Assembly: GCA_019119615.1 (NCBI GenBank)
Contig: DWWQ01000030.1
Coordinates: 1 to 52,315, forward strand
DNA length: 52,315 nt
Reading direction: 5' to 3'
Source of the DNA: Candidatus Alistipes stercoravium
GTDB taxonomy: Bacteria; Bacteroidota; Bacteroidia; Bacteroidales; Rikenellaceae
Shown here piece by piece: positions 45,490 through 52,315 of this stretch; within the stretch, counting starts at the first letter, position 1; every line of letters begins with the position of its first letter. A model generated the notes under the pieces. It searched no databases. It was not told the origin of the DNA and was given only the letters and a program-made list of their open reading frames with translations. Both the position numbers and the translations under genes were made by a program.

Positions 45490-46497
45490 TTATTTGTCGT
45501 AGGCCTTGAGGAGCTTGCGCGCCTCCTTCTCCCCCTCGGCATAGGCTTCGTCCATCGTAACCTCGCGTCCGTCGCGTTCGAGGCTCATGTTCGAAGCCTT
45601 CATGAAGGTGAAGATCTCGAGGGTCTCCTCCTTCGAAATGGGGCTCACGCCGCTCTTGAAGTAGTTCAGGATCTCGTCGAGCAGCACCTTGTACCCGGCA
45701 TATCCTCCGGCAGCGACGGTGCCCTTCTCCGTAAAGGCCGTGCCGCCATAGACGGCCGGACCCTTGACCACGGCACGGAACGTGCCGAGACGTCCGTCGT
45801 TCCAGCGGCCCGAAACGATGTCGCCCATCGGCGAATGAATGCGGCTCACGGCTTCGCAGCCCGTGCCCATCAACGTATAGAGCGTCTCGACGCCGTGGAT
45901 GCCGTAGAACCCGAAGTCGGGATGCGTAGGCTCCACGGTATGAGGCGAGTAGCAGTCGGCACCGAGAATCTTGCCGAACTCTCCGCTGCGCAGGGCGGCA
46001 TTCTGCGGCGAGTAGCGCAGCGCCGAAGAGGTGAAGACGCTCGCACCGTAGCGGTCGGCCATCTCATAGATGGCGATGGCCTCGCCCAGCGTCGCGCCCA
46101 GCGGCTTGTCGATGTAGCAGATCTTGCCCGAGCGGAAAACCTCGACGGCCTGTTCGAGGTGCATGCGTCCGTCGTTCGTCTCAAGCAGTACGCAATCGAC
46201 CTTATCGAGCAGTTCGGCGATCGAAGAGGTGATCTCCACACCGAATTTTCGGACGGTTTCGATATAGCCCGGAATACGGTCGCGGCTCGAGGGAATCGTC
46301 GTCGATCCGTAGGGATAGGCCGCCACGACCTCGAACTCGCGGGCCAGCGGATCATCCGACGTGCCGTTGAGCAGTTCGGTAAAGGCGGTGGAATGCGACG
46401 TATCGAGGCCGATGATACCGATACGGATCACCTCCTGGGCCTGCACGGTGCAGAGCGCGGTGAGGAGGCAGGCAATGGTGAAAATCAGTTTTTTCAT
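45490..46497 (-). CDS. Exported Gfo/Idh/MocA oxidoreductase (Sec signal, DKP motif)
   Basis: 335 residues with a Sec signal peptide (MKKLIFTIACLLTALCTVQAQ). NAD-site-like GIIGLDTSHS, motif D130-K131-P132. A shorter member of the family, with GIHGVETLYTLMGTG in place of the usual GTHxxD region. It lies 30 bp downstream of nagB on the same strand and thus links aminosugar catabolism to the oxidoreductase block. Probably periplasmic. Exporting an NAD-dependent enzyme through Sec would require cofactor in the periplasm or an already bound cofactor; this is unresolved for the family. Confidence 0.85.
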   Translation of the reverse strand: MKKLIFTIACLLTALCTVQAQEVIRIGIIGLDTSHSTAFTELLNGTSDDPLAREFEVVAAYPYGSTTIPSSRDRIPGYIETVRKFGVEITSSIAELLDKVDCVLLETNDGRMHLEQAVEVFRSGKICYIDKPLGATLGEAIAIYEMADRYGASVFTSSALRYSPQNAALRSGEFGKILGADCYSPHTVEPTHPDFGFYGIHGVETLYTLMGTGCEAVSRIHSPMGDIVSGRWNDGRLGTFRAVVKGPAVYGGTAFTEKGTVAAGGYAGYKVLLDEILNYFKSGVSPISKEETLEIFTFMKASNMSLERDGREVTMDEAYAEGEKEARKLLKAYDK

Positions 46498-46527
46498 GGG
46501 TGGTAGTTTTTATCGGTTCGGTATGGT

Positions 46528-47319
46528 TCAACACCCGGCGGGAAGCAGCCGGGCACTTTCTTCCGTCAAAAAGAGCCGTGCATGCTCCTGCCGGCGCAGG
46601 ATGCTGGCCGGGCAGCGCTCCGAAACGGGTCCGCAGACCGTATGGCTGACCGCCTCGGCCTTGCTGGCAAAGGGGACGATGCAGAAGAGCCACCGGCCCC
46701 GCAGCAGTACGGGAATCGTCAGCGTCAGCGCCTCGGAAGGCACCAGATCGAGCCGCTCGAAGCACTTTTCATTGACCTGCTGCTGGCGGCAGACGGGATC
46801 GAGCGCCACGACCTTGACCAGCTTCGGATCGTTGAAATCCGCCACATCGGGGTCGTTGAAGGCGATATGTCCGTTCTCGCCGATGCCCATGCAGACGATA
46901 TCGGTCGGATAATGCTCCAGCAGGGCGGCATAGCGGGCACATTCGGCCTCCTGATCCGGGGCCTTGCCATTGAGACAGTGTACCGAGCGGAACGGCACGC
47001 GGTCGAAAATCCGATCGCGCAGGAAGCGCGCGAAACTCTGCGGCGCCGTCGCATCCAGCCCGATATATTCATCCATGTGGAAGGCATTGATCCGCGTCCA
47101 GTCGATGCGGCTGTCGGCGATCAGGCTCTCCAAGAAGGCCTCCTGCGAAGGAGCCGCGGCAAAGATCATATTGACCTCCTCCTTTTGTCCGAGCAGCTCG
47201 ACGATCTTGGCGGCCACCTCTCCGGCGGCGGCACAACCCATCTCCCGGGTTGTAGGGAACACTTTGACATTCAGGAAATCCCGGAGGAACTCCCGGCAAT
47301 TATTCGGTATAGAGCACAT
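46528..47319 (-). CDS. nagB: Glucosamine-6-phosphate deaminase/isomerase
   Basis: 263 residues, the length of NagB (EC 3.5.99.6). Converts glucosamine-6-phosphate to fructose-6-phosphate and ammonia. Active-site motifs FHMDEYIGL and GIGENGHIAFNDP (catalytic His) are intact. Its ATG lies 20 bp inside the end of nagA, so translation is coupled. C-terminal residues of the allosteric lid are not clearly recognisable. Confidence 0.95.
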   Translation of the reverse strand: MCSIPNNCREFLRDFLNVKVFPTTREMGCAAAGEVAAKIVELLGQKEEVNMIFAAAPSQEAFLESLIADSRIDWTRINAFHMDEYIGLDATAPQSFARFLRDRIFDRVPFRSVHCLNGKAPDQEAECARYAALLEHYPTDIVCMGIGENGHIAFNDPDVADFNDPKLVKVVALDPVCRQQQVNEKCFERLDLVPSEALTLTIPVLLRGRWLFCIVPFASKAEAVSHTVCGPVSERCPASILRRQEHARLFLTEESARLLPAGC

Positions 47320-48487
47320 GGCCTTCGGATATTGTGGTTGCTACATGAATCTGTGAATCGAATACGACGATGTCGGCATCCTTGCCTTCGTCGAGCGAGC
47401 CTTTGCGGGCCCCGATACCGAGGATCCGCGCCGGTGTGAGGGTCATCATCCGTACGGCTTCGACAAGCGGCACACCGGCCACCCGGATCATCGTCCGCAC
47501 CAGACGGTCGGTCGTGGCGACGCTGCCGGCGAAGGCCGAGCGATCGGGCAACTTGGCCACGCCCTCCTCGATCACCACGCGCTGTCCGTTACGCAGGCTG
47601 CCGAGGATCGACTCGCCGTCGGGCATGCCCGCACCGCGCATCGCATCGGTGCAGAGCGCCGTGCGGTCCGCACCATTGAATTTGTAGACGAAGCGCAGCA
47701 GCGCTTCGGGAAGATGCACGCCGTCGGCGATGATTTCCACGGTAACCGCATCGATCAGGTAGGCGGCTTCGACGGCGCCGGCATAACGGTGGGCATTGCG
47801 CCGCGTTACGGACGACATGGCCGAATAGAGGTGCGTCATGTGGGTATAGCCCGCCTCATAGGCCCGGGCCACCTCGTCATAGACGGCATCGGTATGCGCC
47901 ACGGAGGCCAGCACGCCCCGGCGGCGCAGCTCGCGTCCCATCTCAAGGGCGCCGTCCAGCTCGGGAGCGACGCTCCAGCGGATGATCTCGGGCGCCGCAT
48001 CGAGAATCGCCTCGTACTCCTCGCGGCGGGGCGTCTTCAGGTAGTGCGGATCCTGGGCACCGCTCTGCCGGGGCGAGAAATAGGGACCTTCCAGATGCAG
48101 GCCCAACAGTTTGGCACCGCGTTCGTTGCGCCGGTCGGCCTCACGGAAGACCTCGAAAACACGGTACAGCTCCTCGTCCGTGCAGGTCAGCGTCGTGGGG
48201 ACGAGCGCCGTCGTGCCGTAGCGCGCGTGGGTTTCGGCGGCACCGAGGAACGCCTCGACCGTGCCGTCCATGAAATCGTGTCCGCCGCCGCCGTGCACAT
48301 GCATGTCGATGAATCCGGGAGCGATATATCCTCCCCGGGCATCGATGACCCGGTCTCCCGCCTCGGGCGTTACGGCATCTGCGGGGAGTATTTGTTCGAT
48401 GCGGCCGTCGCGGCAGACGACCGCCATGCCGGATTCGATCCGCGTCGGGCGGATCACGCTCCCGTTCGTCAGAATCAGTCGTTCCAT
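47300..48487 (-). CDS. nagA: N-acetylglucosamine-6-phosphate deacetylase
   Basis: 395 residues from the ATG at 48487; a GTG at 48496 overlaps the transporter stop. Metal-site HVHGGGG, HLEGPYF, AHTDA and THLYSAMS, and catalytic aspartate in CTDAMRGAG identify NagA (EC 3.5.1.25). Deacetylates GlcNAc-6-phosphate to the NagB substrate. The ATG is one base from the stop of the transporter gene. No GlcNAc kinase (NagK) gene is seen in the window, so phosphorylation would use an enzyme encoded elsewhere. Confidence 0.95.
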   Translation of the reverse strand: MERLILTNGSVIRPTRIESGMAVVCRDGRIEQILPADAVTPEAGDRVIDARGGYIAPGFIDMHVHGGGGHDFMDGTVEAFLGAAETHARYGTTALVPTTLTCTDEELYRVFEVFREADRRNERGAKLLGLHLEGPYFSPRQSGAQDPHYLKTPRREEYEAILDAAPEIIRWSVAPELDGALEMGRELRRRGVLASVAHTDAVYDEVARAYEAGYTHMTHLYSAMSSVTRRNAHRYAGAVEAAYLIDAVTVEIIADGVHLPEALLRFVYKFNGADRTALCTDAMRGAGMPDGESILGSLRNGQRVVIEEGVAKLPDRSAFAGSVATTDRLVRTMIRVAGVPLVEAVRMMTLTPARILGIGARKGSLDEGKDADIVVFDSQIHVATTISEGHVLYTE

Positions 48488-48488
48488 A

Positions 48489-49820
48489 TCATGCACGGTT
48501 TTGTGCCCGCTGCCAGGGCCAGTGTTCGATCTTGTACCCTTTCAGGGCGAAGAAAAGCAGGTAGAGGAAGCAGGGAATAAGCACCCAATAGCCGAGCCGC
48601 ATGCCCCAGTGCTGGGCGACGAATCCGTAGAGGAGCGGCAGAATGGCATTGCCGCAGAGACCCATGATAAGCAGCGAGGAGCCGAGTTTCGTATAGCGGC
48701 CCAGACCGCGGATCGCCAGCGGCCAGACACCCGCGTAGATCAGGGCGTTGGGAAGGCCCAGCATATTGAGGAAGAAGATCGAGGCGTTGGCCCGGATACC
48801 GAAGAGCGTAACCTCGAAGTCGGCCAGCACGACGCCCAGCGCGAAGAGCAGTCCCAGCGAGGCGCAGACAAGCAAGGCCCGTTTCTGGGTCATGTACTTC
48901 GGGATGAGGACGATGCCCGAGAGGAATCCGAGCATCGTGCAGGTCAGCGTGATCGAGGGGAAGATCTTCGCCTCGACGACGCCGATGCCCATCGAGCCGG
49001 CGTAGTTGATGATCGTGTCGATGGCCACGACCTGCGCTCCGACCTGGCAGAAGATCGCCAGCGCGCCGAGCCACAGGTAGGGATAGTCGAAGAGGCTCCG
49101 GCGGCCGGAGGTATCCTCCGCCGAAGCGGCGTTCTGTTCGTCGGTGTTGATCTCGGGAAGCACCGAATAGCGGATGCCGATGCCTACCAACAGCAGCAGG
49201 ACGCCCAGCACGCTGTAAGGCACGATAACCCGGCGGATCAGGCCGTCGAGCACGGCACTCTGCGTCGCGGTATCGAGCGCACCGGATTCGATCTGCGCGA
49301 AGAGCTCGCTGTCGCCGGGTTTGAGGATCAGGGCGGCAAGGATCAGCGGCGCGATGATGCCGGCGGTCTTGTTGCAGACGCCCATGATGCTCATGCGCTG
49401 CGCGGCGCTGTCGATCGGGCCGATGATCGTAACATAGGGGTTGGCCGCCGTCTGCAGGATCGCCAGGCCCGTACCGATCGAGAAGAGTCCCAGAAGGAAT
49501 ACCTCGAACTGCCGCGAGAGGGCCGCCGGAACGAAGATGAAGGCGCCGAGGGCCGTGAGCATGAATCCGTACATGATGCCCCGCTTGAATCCTACCTTTT
49601 TCAGCAGGATGCCCGAAGGAATCGCCATGATGAAATAGGCGATGTAGAAGGCGAAGGAGACGAAGTAGGATTCGAAATGCGTCAGTTCGCAGCAGATCCT
49701 GAAATAGGGAATCAGGATGGAGTTCACCCACGAAACGGCGCCGAAGATGAAGAACATACCGGCCAGAATGCCCAAAGAGATGAGGTAGGTACGCCGGGAT
49801 GAGGGGTTGGGGTTGATCAT
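48489..49820 (-). CDS. Sugar MFS transporter of the FHS/NagP type
   Basis: 443 residues from the ATG at 49820; the longer frame to 49901 crosses the promoter region. About 12 membrane helices. Features of the fucose/glucose/GlcNAc proton symporter group: AILQTAANPYVTIIGP (a signature of the FHS family) and GFKRGIMYGF between helices 2 and 3. Directly precedes nagA and nagB, so it is probably the inner membrane N-acetylglucosamine importer, comparable in role to NagP. Confidence 0.88.
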   Translation of the reverse strand: MINPNPSSRRTYLISLGILAGMFFIFGAVSWVNSILIPYFRICCELTHFESYFVSFAFYIAYFIMAIPSGILLKKVGFKRGIMYGFMLTALGAFIFVPAALSRQFEVFLLGLFSIGTGLAILQTAANPYVTIIGPIDSAAQRMSIMGVCNKTAGIIAPLILAALILKPGDSELFAQIESGALDTATQSAVLDGLIRRVIVPYSVLGVLLLLVGIGIRYSVLPEINTDEQNAASAEDTSGRRSLFDYPYLWLGALAIFCQVGAQVVAIDTIINYAGSMGIGVVEAKIFPSITLTCTMLGFLSGIVLIPKYMTQKRALLVCASLGLLFALGVVLADFEVTLFGIRANASIFFLNMLGLPNALIYAGVWPLAIRGLGRYTKLGSSLLIMGLCGNAILPLLYGFVAQHWGMRLGYWVLIPCFLYLLFFALKGYKIEHWPWQRAQNRA

Positions 49821-49858
49821 AGGTAGTTTTAAGGTTGCTTTCGGTGAATAAAGGTAGT

Positions 49859-49889
49859 GCTTTTCGGCCGGTTTCCGACCATGAAAAGC
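49859..49889. promoter_or_regulatory. Candidate operator upstream of the nag genes
   Basis: Arms GCTTTTC (49859-49865) and GAAAAGC (49883-49889) enclose GGCCGG-TTT-CCGACC, an interrupted dyad. A -7-like TACCTTTA (minus strand, 49855-49848) follows toward the transporter gene. Its place fits a repressor or activator site; no regulator gene is adjacent. Confidence 0.35.
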
Positions 49890-49952
49890 GTAAAGGCTCA
49901 TTCAAAAAACGTCGTTATCCCCGCGTATCGCAAAATGACGGGGCGGATTCAT

Positions 49953-49989
49953 GCCGGGTGCAGCTTTCCGGTTATCGGCCGCACCCGGC
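49953..49989 (-). terminator. GC-rich hairpin after the DUF4855 lipoprotein gene
   Basis: GCCGGGTGC (49953-49961) pairs with GCACCCGGC (49981-49989), loop 19 nt, 6 bp beyond the stop at 49995. No T-run follows, so it may be an attenuator or mRNA-stabilising hairpin. Confidence 0.4.
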
Positions 49990-49994
49990 GCGAT

Positions 49995-51200
49995 TCACCG
50001 TGCGGTCCGGATCGGACGGGTTACGACGAACCGGCAGAACTCGTGGTAGAGTTCCTTGTCGGCCGGATCCGCGGAGTTTTTCAAAACCCGCAGCGACTGA
50101 CTGCCCTGGTAGTAGGCCAGGCGCTTGTCCGACCAGACGCCGTGGCGGCGGAAGGCCGACATGTAGTCCCGCAGCCGGTAGGCCATGCCCCGGCTGTTGA
50201 GCGCATTGTCGTCGAACTCCAGTTCGAGCTGCATGCCTGCGGCTACGGCCATTTCACACGCTTCGTCCAGACGCGATTCGGGAACCGACTCGCTGAAGAA
50301 ATAGTTGGGCTGCAGGTAGGCATAGTGGAATCCGTAGGACTTCCACTGCCGGGCTCCGGCGGCGTTGAAGTAGGGAATCCAGTTGAAGCTCTCATTCAGG
50401 TCGTCGAGATAAGCGGCTACGGTTCCGATGATATTGCTCGTATCCGAATCCTTCTCGGCCAGCCAGTAGAAGCCTCCCAACTCGACATGGGCATAGTTGC
50501 GGCGGTCGAACTCGGCACGCACCGTATCGATGAACCACTGGCAGGCCCGCACCCGGTCGTTCACATCCGAAAAATCGAGCGATCGGCCATCGACACTGCC
50601 CCAGTACTCCGTTACCTTCGAATCGACATCGCGGTAAAGGATCGGTTCGGGAATGGAGACGACGACACGCCGCTTGACAGCCGGCTCGCCGAGCGTCGCG
50701 GCCGCCGTGGCAACCACCTGCTCCAGGGCACCGATTCCCGTATCTTCGGCAAAGTAGTAGTCGATCAGGTGCTGCCAGTCCTCACGGGTTGCCGAACGCA
50801 GCGGCTGGTTGTTGTAGGTGTAGCCGTTGGCGAACTTCACGCCGGCCCCTCCGCCATTGGCGGGGTCCATGATTTCGAGCAACAGGAAGCCGTCGAAGAG
50901 CCAGTGCGTCTCTCCGTCCGTATCGGTATAGGTAACGTAGTCGGAAAGGCGTTCCACATCCCATTTATATGGGGAGCGGTGGTGTCCTCCGCCGTAGAGC
51001 AGCACCAAATCCGTAACGGCAGGGACCTCCTGCCGGGATGCCTCCCAGGCATAGGGCTCGGCCGTAAGCGGATCGGGAACTTCGGGCTTATAATGGGGCG
51101 GCGAAGGATGTTTCTTCTCGGAGCAGGAGGTGCAGGAGGCGCTCAACAGCGCGAAGGTGCACAAAAGCAGGGTCGATAAAAACGGTCGCATAGGAGTCAT
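49995..51200 (-). CDS. DUF4855 lipoprotein (stand-alone domain)
   Basis: 401 residues with lipobox LLSASC near residue 23, so probably membrane-anchored, possibly at the cell surface. DUF4855 fills most of the chain. Shared with the fused paralogue at 38509-40206: WLFDGFL, VSIPEP, VELGGFYWLAE, WIPYF, YAYLQPNYFF and LELEFD. It lacks the GH16-like C-terminal domain. The conserved acids in ELGGFYWLAE and LELEFD suggest an active or binding site. Follows the esterase gene by 4 bp; a 174-bp gap separates it from the nag genes, so this pair may be its own operon. ATG at 51191 is an alternative start. Confidence 0.84.
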   Translation of the reverse strand: MTPMRPFLSTLLLCTFALLSASCTSCSEKKHPSPPHYKPEVPDPLTAEPYAWEASRQEVPAVTDLVLLYGGGHHRSPYKWDVERLSDYVTYTDTDGETHWLFDGFLLLEIMDPANGGGAGVKFANGYTYNNQPLRSATREDWQHLIDYYFAEDTGIGALEQVVATAAATLGEPAVKRRVVVSIPEPILYRDVDSKVTEYWGSVDGRSLDFSDVNDRVRACQWFIDTVRAEFDRRNYAHVELGGFYWLAEKDSDTSNIIGTVAAYLDDLNESFNWIPYFNAAGARQWKSYGFHYAYLQPNYFFSESVPESRLDEACEMAVAAGMQLELEFDDNALNSRGMAYRLRDYMSAFRRHGVWSDKRLAYYQGSQSLRVLKNSADPADKELYHEFCRFVVTRPIRTAR

Positions 51201-51204
51201 GGTA

Positions 51205-52281
51205 TTATTTCAGAACTTTACGGAGTACGGGATAGAGCAGATCGGCATAGCGCATCATGCCCACGTCGGTGAAGTGGATGCCATCGACGGTAGCCTCTCC
51301 GTCGTCGCCCAGCATGTGGTCCGACGAAACGTAATAGATATTGCGTTCGCCCTCCTTCTTCAGCTGTCGGAAGATCCGCTCGTGCGTCTCATTGAGTTTG
51401 GCAACCGATTTGGCGGCACTCGTGCTGAAGAGCATGTGCGGGTAGTTCGGGTCCTCGACGAAGACGATCGGCGTATCGGGATGCCGTTCGCGCAGGATAC
51501 GGTAGAAGGGAATCATCTTGGTCTCCATCTGCTCGACGGTAACGTTCGGCACGAAGTCGAGGACGAAAACACCGGCATCGACCTCGGCCATCAGTTCGGC
51601 AATCTCCAGGTCGAGCTGCCCGTTGCCGCTGAACCCGAGGTTGATCGCCTCGCGGTTCAGGCGGCGTGAGAGGATATTCGTATGGGCCATGCCGGGACGC
51701 GTGGCGCAGCCGCCCTGCAGGATGCTCGTTCCGTAGAAGACGATGGGCTTCTCGCGCACGGGCTTCGCAAGGCGCGGCACCGAAATCTCCGCCGTGGCAT
51801 CGACGCCGATCGAGAGGCTGTCCACACCGTCGTAAAGCGGCAGGTAGAGGATGAACTCGCGCTCCTCGGGGAGCATCGTCGAGATGATCGTCGCCTCGTT
51901 GTCCGAGCCGTTCGGACGGGCACTGTTCACGAAACGCCACCCCTTCCCCACGCGGGCATAGAGATCCAGGCCGCGGATACCGGTAGGTGTCATGTGGTTC
52001 ATCGAGTTGCCGAACGAATTTTTCCACCGCACGGCGATCGTCGTGGAGTTGCTGCGGAAACGGATGGCCAGGCCCGCCGAATTGAGGCCCAGGTTCCATA
52101 CCGGATCGCGCGTAACACCTTTCAGCGATTCGGGAAGGCGCGTGTAACGATGGTAGGTCTGCTCGACGGCCTTGCCGTAAAGCGGAAACTCCGCAGCATC
52201 GTGGTACACCAGTTGAGCCGCAGCACACAACGGCAAGACGAGTCCGACAAAAAGCGACAAGCCAATGAGATTCTTTTTCAT
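51205..52281 (-). CDS. Exported SGNH/GDSL esterase with an N-terminal GxDLY domain
   Basis: 358 residues with a Sec signal (cleavage near CAAAQ). The N-terminal jelly-roll-like part has the GLDLY signature (104-108). The SGNH domain begins at about 178: nucleophile S186 in YGTSI, block with G219-N220 (SGNG), and D333 and H336 in DGIHFTDVG, so the triad is complete. Such proteins are carbohydrate or other O-acyl esterases in Bacteroidota. With the DUF4855 lipoprotein 4 bp downstream, a role in removing O-acyl groups from the target glycan is likely. First gene seen of this strand's run; a T-rich region at 52282-52315 probably holds its promoter, but the window ends there. Confidence 0.88.
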   Translation of the reverse strand: MKKNLIGLSLFVGLVLPLCAAAQLVYHDAAEFPLYGKAVEQTYHRYTRLPESLKGVTRDPVWNLGLNSAGLAIRFRSNSTTIAVRWKNSFGNSMNHMTPTGIRGLDLYARVGKGWRFVNSARPNGSDNEATIISTMLPEEREFILYLPLYDGVDSLSIGVDATAEISVPRLAKPVREKPIVFYGTSILQGGCATRPGMAHTNILSRRLNREAINLGFSGNGQLDLEIAELMAEVDAGVFVLDFVPNVTVEQMETKMIPFYRILRERHPDTPIVFVEDPNYPHMLFSTSAAKSVAKLNETHERIFRQLKKEGERNIYYVSSDHMLGDDGEATVDGIHFTDVGMMRYADLLYPVLRKVLK

Positions 52282-52315
52282 GAACAGGTATCTTTATAAA
52301 TAAAATAACGCAAAG

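Noticed and set aside
48261..49802. Plus-strand open frame of 513 codons
   Set aside because: Antisense to the MFS transporter and nagA; highly charged sequence without domains.

Overview
The window looks like the chromosome of a gut-type Bacteroidota, most like Rikenellaceae/Alistipes. This is inferred from family content: BACON lipoproteins, a GLPGLI protein, OMP beta-barrel family receptors, an SDR-type mannonate oxidoreductase beside UxuA, and Bacteroidota promoters (TTTG, about 19 nt, TAnnTTTG). No database was searched. I see no transposase, integrase, CRISPR array or rRNA.

Layout. 1-2864: 3'-incomplete surface lipoprotein (four BACON-like repeats, plant-type leucine-rich repeats, thioredoxin-like domain without a CxxC pair), visibly more AT-rich than the rest. 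3091-5177: zinc alcohol dehydrogenase and cytoplasmic Gfo/Idh/MocA oxidoreductase. 5344-5420: tRNA-Asp with its own promoter and terminator. 5691-8359: NtrB/NtrC-type two-component pair, divergent from a seven-gene export operon (8604-21672): TolC-like channel, HlyD-like adaptor, four double-FtsX permeases and one ATPase. A good sigma-54 promoter and upstream repeats lie between the two, so this pair probably drives the operon. 21770-24070: TonB-receptor-like barrel. 24455-26606: OmpR-type regulator and sensor kinase, divergent from a GLPGLI/TonB-receptor pair (26755-30208); four helically phased TTAAC-type repeats lie between them. 30255-34487: another barrel and a membrane-tethered TPR/HTH regulator.

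34673-52281 is one long run of minus-strand genes that combines hexuronate catabolism (uxuA, SDR mannonate oxidoreductase, eda, kdgK), N-acetylglucosamine catabolism (sugar MFS transporter, nagA, nagB), four Gfo/Idh/MocA oxidoreductases with export signals, a signal-less ApbE, a 79-residue membrane protein, two DUF4855 proteins (one fused to a GH16-like domain that lacks the catalytic acids) and a GxDLY/SGNH esterase. It contains no recognisable polysaccharide lyase, GH88 or SusC/SusD pair. My main hypothesis is that this is a utilisation locus for a hexosamine/hexuronate glycan or glycoconjugate that breaks glycosidic bonds by periplasmic oxidation-elimination, with DUF4855 proteins as uncharacterised glycan-active partners.

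Several starts were moved inward from the longest reading frame, because the long versions run through promoters or neighbouring genes or precede an obvious signal peptide.
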